Positions 8,828 through 17,802 of a stretch of 48,791 bases of DNA are shown here, piece by piece. Location of the stretch: the NCBI GenBank assembly GCA_024682115.1, contig JAIKZO010000017.1:1-48791 (forward strand). Direction: 5' to 3'. Made by a program: the position numbers and the translations under genes. The DNA is from Lachnospiraceae bacterium (GTDB taxonomy: Bacteria; Bacillota; Clostridia; Lachnospirales; Lachnospiraceae). The notes under the pieces are model-generated. The model searched no databases and was not told where the DNA came from. It saw nothing but the letters and a program-made list of their open reading frames with translations. Every line of letters begins with the position of its first letter. Within the stretch, counting starts at the first letter, position 1.

Positions 8828-9877
8828 ATGGAAAGAGATGAAAAGCTCAAGGCACTTGATGCCGCATTAGGACAGATCGAAAAACAGTTTGGTAAAGGCG
8901 CAGTCATGAAACTCGGTGATCCTGCCAATACCATCAATGTTGAGACGATCCCCACAGGATCGTTAAGCCTCGATATAGCACTCGGACTCGGAGGGATCCC
9001 TAAGGGACGTATCATAGAGATATACGGACCGGAATCATCAGGTAAGACGACGGTCACTCTTCACATGATCGCGGAAGTTCAGAAAAGAGGCGGTATAGCC
9101 GGATTCATAGATGCGGAACATGCGCTTGATCCCGTATATGCGGCGAACATCGGGGTAGATGTCGATAATCTCTATATCTCTCAACCGGATAACGGTGAAC
9201 AGGCACTTGAGATAACCGAGACCATGGTCAGATCGGGTGCCATGGATATAGTTGTAGTCGACTCCGTTGCGGCACTTGTTCCCAAGGCGGAGATAGACGG
9301 AGATATGGGTGATTCCCATGTCGGACTTCAGGCAAGACTCATGTCACAGGCGTTAAGAAAGCTTACCGCAGTTATCTCCAAATCAAACTGCTGCGTTGTA
9401 TTTATCAATCAGCTCCGTGAAAAAGTCGGAGTAATGTTCGGAAATCCCGAGACGACTACGGGAGGAAGAGCCCTTAAGTTCTATTCTTCTGTCAGACTTG
9501 ACGTACGTCGTATCGAGACTCTTAAACAGCAGGGCGAAGCCATCGGTAACAGGACCAGGGTAAAGGTCGTTAAGAATAAGATCGCACCTCCGTTCAAAGA
9601 GGCTGAATTCGATATCATCTTCGGAAAGGGAATCTCTGCATCGGGAGATCTTGTTGATCTTGCTTCGGAAGCCGACATCATCAACAAATCAGGTGCATGG
9701 TATGCTTATAACGGCAATAAGATCGGACAGGGACGCGAGAACACCAAGCTCTATCTTGAAGAGCATCCGGAACTGTTTGCCGAGATCGATGCCAAAGTAA
9801 GAGCACATTATGGTTTGAACGGGGTATCTGCAAATGACGGTGACGGCAATACAGGAGCAGACAAAGAAGAGGAGTAA
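8828..9877 (+). CDS. recA: Recombinase RecA
   Basis: The product has 349 residues from ATG 8828, with AAAGGAG about 10 bases upstream; an in-frame ATG at 8801 sits inside the second LexA box and is rejected. Walker [10 protein letters not shown] is at residues 67-75, and the MAW motif and Walker B ([11 protein letters not shown]) follow. The [16 protein letters not shown] segment (L2 and after) is canonical. It forms filaments on single-stranded DNA for strand exchange and LexA cleavage. The acidic C-terminal tail is normal. recX overlaps its 3' end by 44 bases. Confidence 0.98.
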   Translation: MERDEKLKALDAALGQIEKQFGKGAVMKLGDPANTINVETIPTGSLSLDIALGLGGIPKGRIIEIYGPESSGKTTVTLHMIAEVQKRGGIAGFIDAEHALDPVYAANIGVDVDNLYISQPDNGEQALEITETMVRSGAMDIVVVDSVAALVPKAEIDGDMGDSHVGLQARLMSQALRKLTAVISKSNCCVVFINQLREKVGVMFGNPETTTGGRALKFYSSVRLDVRRIETLKQQGEAIGNRTRVKVVKNKIAPPFKEAEFDIIFGKGISASGDLVDLASEADIINKSGAWYAYNGNKIGQGRENTKLYLEEHPELFAEIDAKVRAHYGLNGVSANDGDGNTGADKEEE

Positions 9878-10436
9878 GATCATCTTCGACTCCGGAGAGA
9901 GCATAGTCTTATATAAAGGTGAATTATCACGATACGGGATCGGCATTGACCGGGAGATCAGCGCCGCCGCCCATGAGGAGATCATGAACGTATTGCTGCC
10001 GAAAAGGGCAAAGCTGCGGGCAATGAACCTTCTTAAAGCCAGACCTTATACGGTCAAGGGCTTAAGAGATAAGCTTGAAGAAGGCGGTTATCCCGGATCC
10101 GTGATAGATATTGCTATAGAGTACGTATCATCATACGGCTATCTAGACGATCTTAAGTATGCAGAGGATTTCATCTATACTTATCGTGAGAAAAAGAGCA
10201 GGAAGAGGATAGCTGCTGAACTTGCCGGGAAGGGCATCTCAAAACAGATCATAAACTCCGCCATGGAAGAGAACAATGACGGGGATCTTGAATCGTTCGA
10301 ATCTGAACAGATTAAACATTTCCTTGAAAAGAAGGGCTTTTTTGCCGCGGATCTTTCATATGAAGATAAGGCTAAGATCAAGGCTTCGCTGTACAGAAAA
10401 GGCTATGATCCCTACCTTATCGACAGGTACATTTAA
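9834..10436 (+). CDS. recX: RecA regulator RecX
   Basis: The 200-residue product consists of three-helix RecX repeats. Segments such as [19 protein letters not shown] and [13 protein letters not shown] are characteristic. Family members bind RecA filaments and modulate their growth. The ATG lies inside the end of recA, which suggests translational coupling and shared SOS control. The ribosome site is weak (ACGGGG), so an internal start cannot be excluded. The stop overlaps the -35 region of the next promoter. Confidence 0.88.
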   Translation: MTVTAIQEQTKKRSKIIFDSGESIVLYKGELSRYGIGIDREISAAAHEEIMNVLLPKRAKLRAMNLLKARPYTVKGLRDKLEEGGYPGSVIDIAIEYVSSYGYLDDLKYAEDFIYTYREKKSRKRIAAELAGKGISKQIINSAMEENNDGDLESFESEQIKHFLEKKGFFAADLSYEDKAKIKASLYRKGYDPYLIDRYI

Positions 10437-10437
10437 C

Positions 10438-10467
10438 TTGACATAACAAGGCTGTTAAGTTTATAAT
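10438..10467 (+). promoter_or_regulatory. rny promoter P1
   Basis: TTGACA (10438-10443) and a perfect TATAAT (10462-10467) are 18 bases apart, starting 2 bases after the recX stop. Confidence 0.75.
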
Positions 10468-10486
10468 ATTTGATGTTGTAGTTTGC

Positions 10487-10514
10487 TTGGAATGATGTTT
10501 TTGCATTCTATAAT
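10487..10514 (+). promoter_or_regulatory. Possible rny promoter P2
   Basis: TTGGAA (10487-10492) and TATAAT (10509-10514) are 16 bases apart and nearer the gene. A second start site for rny is possible. Confidence 0.45.
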
Positions 10515-10555
10515 ATATTAAGTACAATGAAAATTTAATAGGAGGTGCTCTTAAG

Positions 10556-12103
10556 ATGCCAATCGTTGCTATTGCGATTGCAGCTACCTTGATTGTCAGC
10601 GCTCCTTTGGCTTGGATCCTTTCCGCAACTTACCAGAAGAAGGTTGCCAGGGAAAAGATCGGAAGTGCCGAATCAAAAGCGCGTGAGATCATAGACGAAG
10701 CTCTTAAGACTGCCGAAGCGAAAAAGAGAGAATCCTTACTTGAAGTTAAAGAGGAATCGATCAAGGCAAAGAACGACCTTGATAAAGAGATCAAGGAACG
10801 TCGTGCCGAAGCTCAGAGATTTGAGCGTCGTGTTCAGCAGAAAGAAGAGAATGTAGACAAGAAGGCTGATGCAATTGAAAAGAAAGAAGCTAACCTTGCT
10901 GTAAGAGAGGCCGAGATCAATAAGGTCAAGCAGGAAGTGGAAAAGCTCAATGAACAAAGATTGCACGAGTTAGAGCGAATCTCAGGTTTAACCTCCGAAC
11001 AGGCAAAAGAGTACTTATTAAGAATTGTTGAAGATGAAGTGAAACATGAAACGGCTGTGATGATCAAGGAAATGGAGAATCGCGCCAAAGAAGAAGCTGA
11101 CAAAAAGGCTAAGGAGTATATTGTTACCGCCATACAGAAATGTGCGGCGGATCACGTATCCGAGACGACGATCTCTGTAGTACAGCTTCCCAATGATGAA
11201 ATGAAGGGAAGGATAATAGGTAGAGAGGGTAGGAACATAAGAACCCTTGAAACCATGACAGGAGTCGATCTGATCATAGACGATACACCCGAAGCGGTTG
11301 TTTTGTCAGGCTTTGATCCCATCAGAAGGGAAGTTGCCAGGATCGCGCTTGAGAAACTCATCGTTGACGGAAGGATTCATCCCGCCCGCATCGAAGAGAT
11401 GGTTGAGAAAGCGCAGAAAGAAGTCGAGAATACTATCAAGGAGGAAGGTGAAGCTGCTACATTGGAAGTCAATGTACACGGCATACATCCCGAACTGGTA
11501 AGACTTCTTGGAAAGATGAAATTCAGGACGAGCTACGGTCAGAATGTATTAAAGCATTCGATCGAAGTGGCACAGCTTTCGGGATTGCTCGCAGCAGAGC
11601 TTGGTCTCGATGTGCGTGTAGCCAAGCGTGCCGGACTGCTCCATGATATAGGTAAGGCAGTCGATCACGACATGGAAGGATCGCATATCCAGCTGGGTGC
11701 TGACCTTTGCAGAAAATATAAGGAATCGCCCATCGTTATCAATGCGGTTGAAGCTCATCATGGCGACGTTGAGCCCACATCGCTCATCGCGGTCATCGTA
11801 CAGGCAGCCGATGCTATTTCAGCGGCCAGACCCGGTGCGAGACGCGAAACACTTGAAACTTACACAACAAGACTTAAGCAGCTTGAAGACATCGCTAATG
11901 AATTTAAGGGTGTCGACAAATCTTTTGCCATTCAGGCAGGTAGAGAGATTCGTGTTATGGTTGTTCCCGAGCAGGTATCCGATACCGACATGGTGATCAT
12001 GGCCAGAGATATTTCAAAGAAGATCGAATCCGAAATGGAATATCCCGGACAGGTCAAAGTCAATGTTATCAGAGAATCCCGCGTCGTGGACTATGCTAAA
12101 TAA
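10556..12103 (+). CDS. rny: Ribonuclease Y
   Basis: The 515-residue membrane-anchored endoribonuclease initiates decay of many mRNAs in Firmicutes. An N-terminal membrane segment (residues 3-23) is followed by a long charged coiled coil (about 25-200). A KH domain (about 205-270) has [15 protein letters not shown]. The HD domain has the metal-binding H363/D364 in LLHDIGK. Length is normal. GGAGG precedes the ATG by about 10 bases. A strong terminator follows, so it is probably monocistronic. Confidence 0.97.
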   Translation: MPIVAIAIAATLIVSAPLAWILSATYQKKVAREKIGSAESKAREIIDEALKTAEAKKRESLLEVKEESIKAKNDLDKEIKERRAEAQRFERRVQQKEENVDKKADAIEKKEANLAVREAEINKVKQEVEKLNEQRLHELERISGLTSEQAKEYLLRIVEDEVKHETAVMIKEMENRAKEEADKKAKEYIVTAIQKCAADHVSETTISVVQLPNDEMKGRIIGREGRNIRTLETMTGVDLIIDDTPEAVVLSGFDPIRREVARIALEKLIVDGRIHPARIEEMVEKAQKEVENTIKEEGEAATLEVNVHGIHPELVRLLGKMKFRTSYGQNVLKHSIEVAQLSGLLAAELGLDVRVAKRAGLLHDIGKAVDHDMEGSHIQLGADLCRKYKESPIVINAVEAHHGDVEPTSLIAVIVQAADAISAARPGARRETLETYTTRLKQLEDIANEFKGVDKSFAIQAGREIRVMVVPEQVSDTDMVIMARDISKKIESEMEYPGQVKVNVIRESRVVDYAK

Positions 12104-12121
12104 CGAACGAGTAATTTTTCG

Positions 12122-12155
12122 GAAGACTTGGATCAAGATCCAAGTCTTCTTTTTT
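12122..12155 (+). terminator. Rho-independent terminator of rny
   Basis: GAAGACTTGGAT and ATCCAAGTCTTC pair perfectly around CAAG, followed by six or more T (12150-12155). Confidence 0.92.
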
Positions 12156-12254
12156 GTCTTAACTTGAGAGGGTGTGATGAGGGGGCGAAGATATGATGCT
12201 TTCAACGCAGATACGCGATACGAAATACGAAGGCATGAATACTTGAGTATGGTC

Positions 12255-12283
12255 TTGAAATATGAGATGAATTAAGATAAGAT
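12255..12283 (+). promoter_or_regulatory. Probable promoter of the aminotransferase-NUDIX pair
   Basis: TTGAAA (12255-12260) and TAAGAT (12278-12283) have 17-base spacing. The surrounding 12156-12359 holds nothing else I can identify. Confidence 0.45.
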
Positions 12284-12359
12284 ATAAGAGTTGTGGATTG
12301 TATACAATTATACAAAGCCACAGACGAAGATAAGTGAGCGTATGACATTGGAGGATAAG

Positions 12360-13643
12360 ATGAAAAAGTACGAAGAATTATCTAAAGAAGAACTGCTTGC
12401 TCTTAAAGAAGAGCTTAACAAAGAATATAAGGACGCATGCTCAAAAGGCCTGAAACTGAACATGGCAAGAGGACTTCCTTCAGCTAAGCAGCTTGATATG
12501 GAAGCGGACTTTTTCAATACACTTCATCCCGAATCGGATTTCATTTCCGAGGCGGGTATAGACTGCAGGAACTACGGTGAACTGATCGGTATTCACGAAG
12601 CCAGAAAGCTTATGGCTGATATGATGGAGATCTCCGATGATGAAGTTATAGTTTTCGGTAACTCTTCACTTAACGTTATGTATGATACGGTATGCCGTTC
12701 GATGATCCTGGGAGTCTGCGGATCGACACCGTGGTGTAAACTCGATAAGGTTAAATTCCTTTGTCCCGTACCCGGTTATGACAGGCATTTTGCGATCACC
12801 GAACAGTTCGGGATCGAAATGATAAACATTCCTTTGAATGATGACGGCCCGGATATGGATCTTGTTGAAAAGTATGTCAATAACGATCCTGCCGTAAAGG
12901 GAATATGGTGTGTTCCCAAGTATTCAAATCCTTCCGGGGTAACATATTCGGATGAGGTCGTAAGAAGGTTCGCGAATCTCAAACCTGCAGCCGAAGATTT
13001 CAGGATCTACTGGGATAACGCTTATACGATCCATCATCTTTATAACGGTAAGGAAGAACAACTGCTTGAGATCCTTAACGAATGTAAGAAAGCGGGAAAT
13101 CCCGATATGGTATTCAAGTTCTGCTCGACGTCCAAGGTTACTTTCCCCGGTTCCGGAATAGCAGCACTCGGAGCGTCAAAAAAGAATCTGGATTATGTAA
13201 GAAGCATAATAACCATCCAGACGATCGGACACGACAAGCTCAATCAGTTAAGACATGTAAGATATTTTAAGAACATAGAAGGCATGCATGAACATATGAA
13301 GAAACATGCCGAGATAATAAGGCCCAAGTTCAAACTTGTTGATGAAGTGCTCACAAAAGAACTCGGAGAACTCGGGATCGGAAGATGGACCAAACCGAAC
13401 GGAGGCTATTTCGTTTCGTTCAACTCTCTGAACGGTTGCGCAAAGAAGATCGTTTCAATGTGTAAAGAAGCCGGCGTAACGCTTACCGGTGCCGGTGCAA
13501 CATATCCTTACAAAAAGGATCCCGACGATTCAAATATCCGTATAGCTCCGACCTTCCCTCCGATAGAGGAACTTGAGAAAGCACTCGGGATATTTGTTCT
13601 TTGTGTTAAGCTCGCTTCCGTTGAGAAGTATCTGGAGGACTAG
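12360..13643 (+). CDS. PLP-dependent aminotransferase, aspartate aminotransferase subgroup Ic-like
   Basis: ATG 12360 is chosen because GGAGG (12350-12354) sits 5 bases before it; upstream in-frame starts (12291, 12342) lack a ribosome site. The 427-residue product starts MKKYEELSKEELLALKEEL, typical of the PF12897-type aminotransferases common in Lachnospiraceae. The PLP lysine is K259 in CSTSKVTFPGSG. The segment YSNPSGVTYS is the usual PLP-ring and carboxylate region. It probably transfers amino groups between aspartate (or a related amino acid) and 2-oxoglutarate; the exact substrate is inferred. A NUDIX gene follows after 6 bases. Confidence 0.88.
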   Translation: MKKYEELSKEELLALKEELNKEYKDACSKGLKLNMARGLPSAKQLDMEADFFNTLHPESDFISEAGIDCRNYGELIGIHEARKLMADMMEISDDEVIVFGNSSLNVMYDTVCRSMILGVCGSTPWCKLDKVKFLCPVPGYDRHFAITEQFGIEMINIPLNDDGPDMDLVEKYVNNDPAVKGIWCVPKYSNPSGVTYSDEVVRRFANLKPAAEDFRIYWDNAYTIHHLYNGKEEQLLEILNECKKAGNPDMVFKFCSTSKVTFPGSGIAALGASKKNLDYVRSIITIQTIGHDKLNQLRHVRYFKNIEGMHEHMKKHAEIIRPKFKLVDEVLTKELGELGIGRWTKPNGGYFVSFNSLNGCAKKIVSMCKEAGVTLTGAGATYPYKKDPDDSNIRIAPTFPPIEELEKALGIFVLCVKLASVEKYLED

Positions 13644-13649
13644 AACCGT

Positions 13650-14189
13650 ATGGAACAGATTAAAAGGATAGACAGAAGACTGGTCGCTGAAGGATCGGTC
13701 ATAGATTACTACAGGGATACGATGCTCCTTCCAGACGGGACTACCAAGGAATGGGATCTTATCGATCATAAAGGTGCCGCAGCCGTTGTTCCCGTGCTTG
13801 ATGACGGAAGGATCATTATGGTACAGCAATTCAGGAATGCGCTTGACAGGAACACTCTCGAGATCCCGGCCGGCGGACTTAAGACCAGAAAAGAACCCAC
13901 GCTTGATGCAGCCAAAAGGGAATTGAAAGAGGAGACCGGATTTACATCCGATGATCTTGAACTGCTCATAAGCATCAAGACTACCGTGGCTTTCTGTAAT
14001 GAAAAGATAGACATTTATGTTGCCAGAAATCTTAAGGCGGGAGAGCAGCATCTGGATGATGACGAGTTTGTCGACTATCAGGCTTATGAGATAGATGAAC
14101 TCATCCGCAGGATCTACGATTGCGAGATCCAGGATTCGAAAACGATCTGCGGCATCCTTGCATATAAGGAAAAGTACATCAATAAGTAA
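13650..14189 (+). CDS. NUDIX hydrolase, ADP-ribose pyrophosphatase type
   Basis: The 179-residue product has a perfect Nudix box G-x5-E-x7-REL-x-EE-x-G-F at residues 76-98 (E82, R90, E91, E94, E95). The preceding FRNALDRNTLEIPAGGL resembles ADP-ribose pyrophosphatases of the NudF/YqkG group, which cleave ADP-ribose to AMP and ribose-5-phosphate. GGAGG about 10 bases before the start lies in the end of the aminotransferase gene, so the two are co-transcribed. The substrate is family-level inference. Confidence 0.88.
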   Translation: MEQIKRIDRRLVAEGSVIDYYRDTMLLPDGTTKEWDLIDHKGAAAVVPVLDDGRIIMVQQFRNALDRNTLEIPAGGLKTRKEPTLDAAKRELKEETGFTSDDLELLISIKTTVAFCNEKIDIYVARNLKAGEQHLDDDEFVDYQAYEIDELIRRIYDCEIQDSKTICGILAYKEKYINK

Positions 14190-14200
14190 TTTATGTAAAC
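14190..14200 (+). repeat. TTTATGTAAAC repeat, copy 1 (XerD half-site-like)
   Basis: This 11-mer recurs at 14381-14391 before xerD. TTATGTAAAC equals most of the XerD arm of the Bacillus-type dif site. No matching XerC arm is seen beside it. Confidence 0.4.
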
Positions 14201-14240
14201 AATCATTTGTTATTTTTTAAAAGATTTTTGGCTTATTTTT

Positions 14241-14290
14241 ACCACATATAGTAGTCATAACTTTTATGGCTGGCGATATGTGGTATTTTT
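14241..14290 (+). terminator. Terminator-like extended hairpin after the NUDIX gene
   Basis: ACCACATAT (14241-14249) pairs with ATATGTGGT (14276-14284). Inside, AGTCATAA pairs with TTATGGCT around a CTT loop, with one G-T pair. ATTTTT follows. The two stems are separated by a small internal loop. Confidence 0.6.
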
Positions 14291-14336
14291 AATCAAAAAA
14301 CGACCGAAACCCTTGTAAAATAAAGCAAAAATGCGT

Positions 14337-14365
14337 TTGCAATTTACTTTTTTTGTGGTTATAAT
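14337..14365 (+). promoter_or_regulatory. xerD promoter
   Basis: TTGCAA (14337-14342), 17-base spacer, TATAAT (14360-14365), 52 bases before the xerD start. Confidence 0.7.
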
Positions 14366-14380
14366 AAAACTCGCACGGCG

Positions 14381-14391
14381 TTTATGTAAAC
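14381..14391 (+). repeat. TTTATGTAAAC repeat, copy 2, in the xerD leader
   Basis: Second copy of the 11-mer. Here it is extended to a palindrome, CGTTTA-TG-TAAACG, lying between the xerD promoter and start codon. Confidence 0.4.
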
Positions 14392-14417
14392 GTTAAAACG
14401 TTCTAGGGAGTTTTCGA

Positions 14418-15302
14418 ATGGAAGAATTGATCAATAGCTTTATGACATATTTACATAACGTAAAGAAAATGTCACAGAACACGGAGCTATCATATCGAAG
14501 AGATCTCAACAAAGTTGTTTCCTATCTCAGAGAACAGGGAATAGATGATATAAAAAAAGTAACGGCAACAAATCTTACGAGTTATGTAATGTATCTGGAG
14601 AAGAATAAATTCTCGGCAGCTACGGTTTCACGTAATATCGCTTCACTTAAGGCTTTTTATCATTATCTTGTTAAGGAAGGACTGGTCGACGAAGATGCGG
14701 CTACTTCTCTTCATGCGCCCAAGATAGAAAAGAAGATGCCTGAGATCCTTTCTATGGATGAAGTGGTCAGGTTGCTTGAACAGCCTGCCGGTGATTCTTC
14801 AAAAGAGATACGTGACAAGGCGATGCTCGAGCTTTTGTATGCTACGGGTATCCGTGTTACCGAGCTTATCACGTTAAAGACAGAGGATGTGAACATCAAC
14901 ATGGGTTATATCGTCTGCCGTGATGCAAACAAAGAAAGGGTTATCCCTTTCGGTAACGAAGCCAAGAAAGCTCTTACCAGATACCTTTCAGGAACAAGGG
15001 GAGCCATGGTGGCCGATCCCAATTCGGAGTTCCTGTTCGCGAACTGTTCGGGACAGCCCATGTCCAGACAGGGATTTTGGAAGCTTATTAAGTATTACGC
15101 AAAGAAAGCGGGTATAGTTGCGGATATCACGCCTCATACCTTAAGGCATTCTTTTGCTGCCCACCTGGTTGAGAACGGAGCCGACTTAAGGAGCGTTCAG
15201 GAAATGCTCGGACATTCCGATATTTCGACCACTCAGATCTATGCGCATATGAACCATTCGCATATCAAGGAAGTATATGCAAAGGCCCATCCGCGCGGAT
15301 AG
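14418..15302 (+). CDS. xerD: Site-specific tyrosine recombinase XerD
   Basis: The 294-residue product has a SAM-like N-terminal core-binding domain (1-90) and a catalytic domain with R146, K172, H240, R243, H266 and nucleophile Y275 in the usual context (HTLRHSFAAHL, LGHSDISTTQIYAHM). Length and the start MEELINSFMTYL fit XerD, which with a partner resolves chromosome dimers at dif. XerC would be a relative elsewhere, and a CodV-type role is not excluded. The start has GGGAG at close spacing. A terminator follows. Confidence 0.9.
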   Translation: MEELINSFMTYLHNVKKMSQNTELSYRRDLNKVVSYLREQGIDDIKKVTATNLTSYVMYLEKNKFSAATVSRNIASLKAFYHYLVKEGLVDEDAATSLHAPKIEKKMPEILSMDEVVRLLEQPAGDSSKEIRDKAMLELLYATGIRVTELITLKTEDVNINMGYIVCRDANKERVIPFGNEAKKALTRYLSGTRGAMVADPNSEFLFANCSGQPMSRQGFWKLIKYYAKKAGIVADITPHTLRHSFAAHLVENGADLRSVQEMLGHSDISTTQIYAHMNHSHIKEVYAKAHPRG

Positions 15303-15337
15303 TCGAAGAAACAATAAGTTTGTATATTTCACTGATG

Positions 15338-15366
15338 AAAGGAACTTCGACAATGAAGTTCCTTTT
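15338..15366 (+). terminator. Terminator after xerD
   Basis: AAGGAACTTC and GAAGTTCCTT pair around GACAAT and are followed by a short T-run. Confidence 0.75.
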
Positions 15367-15402
15367 ATAAAATCATTTAGGATATAACGGAGGAATTTAA
15401 AA

Positions 15403-16665
15403 ATGGCATTAAGTAAAAAACCGGTTACCGGAATGAAAGATATACTCCCCGGAGAAATGGAGATAAGGGACTATGTGATACGTGTCATCAAGGACACATA
15501 CAGAAAATTCGGTTTTACCGGAATAGAAACACCCTGCCTTGAGAACATAGAGAATCTTACCAACAAGCAAGGTGGAGAAAATGAAAAACTGATATTTAAG
15601 GTGATGAAGCGCGGCGATAAGCTGAACCTGGAAACGGCCCAAAGCGAAGCCGATCTTTGCGATCTCGGATTAAGATACGATCTTACGGTACCGCTTGTAC
15701 GTTACTATTCCAATAACAGCGCAACATTGCCCAATCCTTTCAAGGCTCTTCAGATAGGCCCTTCATTCAGGGCGGAAAGGCCTCAGAGAGGAAGATACCG
15801 CCAGTTTTACCAGTGCGATATAGATATATTGGGCGATCCTTCAAACCTTGCAGAGATCGAGCTTATAACGGCCACGACCACATGTCTCGGAAATCTCGGT
15901 TTTAAAGGTTTCGAAATAAGGATCAACGACAGACGTATATTAAAAGCCATGGCTGAATATGCAGGCTTTAAAGAAGAGAGTTTTGACGAAGTCTTTATCA
16001 TACTTGATAAGATGGATAAGATCGGTCTGGACGGGGTCAGGGAAGAACTTCTTGCCGAAGGATTTTCGGCCGAAAGCATAGATAAATATGCGGGTCTTTT
16101 CGAAATGATCAAAGATAAGGGCAATGACGGTCTTAAAGTTATCGCTGAAAAGATCGGAGATTTCATTGACGGATCGGTAAAAGACTGGCTCGAAGAGATA
16201 ATGGTGAGCGTTGATGCGGCAAAGGAAGCTTCTTTTGAAGTAGTCTTTGATCCCACACTTGTGCGCGGAATGGGTTATTATACCGGGACGATTTTCGAGA
16301 TAGCCATTCCCGAATTCGGAGGAAGCTGCGGAGGCGGCGGAAGATACGATAAGATGGTCGGAAAGTTCACGGGACAGGAGACACCTGCTGTGGGATTTTC
16401 GATCGGATTTGAAAGAATAGTAATGTTGCTTTTGGAGCAGGGATATGAGATCCCCGATGCGGGAAAAAAGATAGCTTTTCTCGTTGAAAAGAACATGGGC
16501 CCCGAAAGACTGAGCGATATAATGAAGGAGGCTTCTGCGCTCAGAAAGAGCGGGAATGTAGTACTTGTATCAAGGATGAACAAGAATAAGAAATTCCAGA
16601 AGGAACAGCTTTCCAATGACGGGTATACCGAGTTTAAGGAATTCTTTGTCGAAGCAAGAGATTAA
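15403..16665 (+). CDS. hisS: Histidyl-tRNA synthetase
   Basis: The 420-residue class II synthetase charges tRNA-His. Motif 2 is FRAERPQRGRYRQFYQCDID. The histidine-binding HisA segment is RGMGYYTGTIFE, and motif 3 lies in the GFSIGFERI region. An anticodon-binding domain makes up the last 90 residues. GGAGG precedes the ATG. The short leader shows no T-box. HisZ is less likely because the motif 2 arginines and the anticodon domain are present. Confidence 0.95.
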   Translation: MALSKKPVTGMKDILPGEMEIRDYVIRVIKDTYRKFGFTGIETPCLENIENLTNKQGGENEKLIFKVMKRGDKLNLETAQSEADLCDLGLRYDLTVPLVRYYSNNSATLPNPFKALQIGPSFRAERPQRGRYRQFYQCDIDILGDPSNLAEIELITATTTCLGNLGFKGFEIRINDRRILKAMAEYAGFKEESFDEVFIILDKMDKIGLDGVREELLAEGFSAESIDKYAGLFEMIKDKGNDGLKVIAEKIGDFIDGSVKDWLEEIMVSVDAAKEASFEVVFDPTLVRGMGYYTGTIFEIAIPEFGGSCGGGGRYDKMVGKFTGQETPAVGFSIGFERIVMLLLEQGYEIPDAGKKIAFLVEKNMGPERLSDIMKEASALRKSGNVVLVSRMNKNKKFQKEQLSNDGYTEFKEFFVEARD

Positions 16666-16692
16666 GCCCGCTGAGGGTTTTGCGTTAAGATC

Positions 16693-17001
16693 CTAGATGG
16701 GAAGCATTTCGAGTATAAATACAGCGACACAGCATATGACGGATACCGGGAAAAGTCCGAGTCCGGCCCATGCCGCAATTATCCCGAGGCCCAAAGCTGC
16801 ATAACCCGCAACGGGTGAAGAGGTTGCTTCGGTAATGGCAGGGAATGTCATCACGGCCAGGGTCACATACGGAACATAATATAAAAAGCTTTGGATAAAA
16901 TGATTTTTTATCTGCTTTCTGATAAGGGTTATGGGAATAACCCTTATTATATTTGTGGTCAATATCATTAAAAGAATGTATATCCAGGTAGAATGTGTCA
17001 T
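16693..17001 (-). CDS. azlD: AzlD family branched-chain amino acid transport protein
   Basis: The 102-residue product has three to four hydrophobic segments and the AzlD-style start MTHSTWIYILLMILTTNIIRV. In this family it pairs with AzlC to export branched-chain amino acids or their analogues. The start is 1 base after the azlC stop, indicating coupling. It converges on hisS with only 27 bases between the stops and no clear terminator. Confidence 0.88.
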   Translation of the reverse strand: MTHSTWIYILLMILTTNIIRVIPITLIRKQIKNHFIQSFLYYVPYVTLAVMTFPAITEATSSPVAGYAALGLGIIAAWAGLGLFPVSVICCVAVFILEMLPI

Positions 17002-17002
17002 A

Positions 17003-17728
17003 TCATGAATCCATTTCGTCGGTATTTGTAAGTACGGGTCTTATAACAGCCGCTGCGGATGATATCAGCAAGGTCAGGATGATGGTTATCGTTCCGGAGC
17101 TTAAGTTCAATGACTTGAGAAGATCGAGATTCCGGCAGAGATAACTAAGCAAAAAACTGCAGATGACCGCAACACCTACCGCCTTATCTTTTTTAGAGGG
17201 CGGTATTATTATCGCAAGGAACATACCGTAAAGAGCGACACTCAGTGCGGACACGGCCTTTACGGGGAGAACGGAACCGGCGATGATGCCGAACATGGTT
17301 CCCAGAGCCCACAAGGGAGCTGCTATTGCGGTAGCTCCGAATGTATAGGCAGGAGCCAGATATCCCGGATAAGCGATGGATATTCCGAATATCTCATCCG
17401 TAACACAACATCCTACGAGTATCCTTTTGATAAGAGGAGTCTCGGGGGAAAACTTCTGACTCAGAGCAGTACTCATCAGAAGATATCTTAAATTGGTAAC
17501 AAGGCTCATTATGACAACGCTGAGATAGGAAGCATCCTGTAATACCATGGTATACACTCCGTACTCGCCGGCAGATGCCCTGGTAAAAAGACTTCCTATG
17601 AATCCCTGTATCGGTATAAGGGTACATTTCTTTGCCATGATACCGAGTGAGAAAGCCACGGCAAAATATCCCAGCCCTATCGGGATCCCGTCTCTGAACC
17701 CCTTGAAGAAAGCTTTTTTATTATTCAT
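17003..17728 (-). CDS. azlC: AzlC family branched-chain amino acid permease
   Basis: The 241-residue inner-membrane protein begins GFRDGIPIGLGYFAVAFSLG, the hallmark of the AzlC/YgaZ family, and has about seven hydrophobic segments. With AzlD it should form a LIV exporter. On the minus strand GAGG lies 7 bases before the ATG. A weak promoter (TTCACT, 17 bases, CATAAT) can be read upstream. The spacer region contains the palindrome CCATATTATGG (17759-17769), which may be an operator shared with the divergent kinase gene. Confidence 0.9.
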   Translation of the reverse strand: MNNKKAFFKGFRDGIPIGLGYFAVAFSLGIMAKKCTLIPIQGFIGSLFTRASAGEYGVYTMVLQDASYLSVVIMSLVTNLRYLLMSTALSQKFSPETPLIKRILVGCCVTDEIFGISIAYPGYLAPAYTFGATAIAAPLWALGTMFGIIAGSVLPVKAVSALSVALYGMFLAIIIPPSKKDKAVGVAVICSFLLSYLCRNLDLLKSLNLSSGTITIILTLLISSAAAVIRPVLTNTDEMDS

Positions 17729-17802
17729 CGCATAACCTCAAAACGCTTCTATTATGCACCATATTATGGAAAAAGTGAAGAAGTTTTGATACAATTAGGT
17801 AC

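Noticed and set aside
14174-14201. Complete dif site
   Set aside because: The 11-base left arm and the symmetry expected for XerC binding are not present beside either TTATGTAAAC copy.
15303-15402. T-box leader for hisS
   Set aside because: The gap is only 100 bases, is partly taken by the xerD terminator and lacks a T-box antiterminator sequence.
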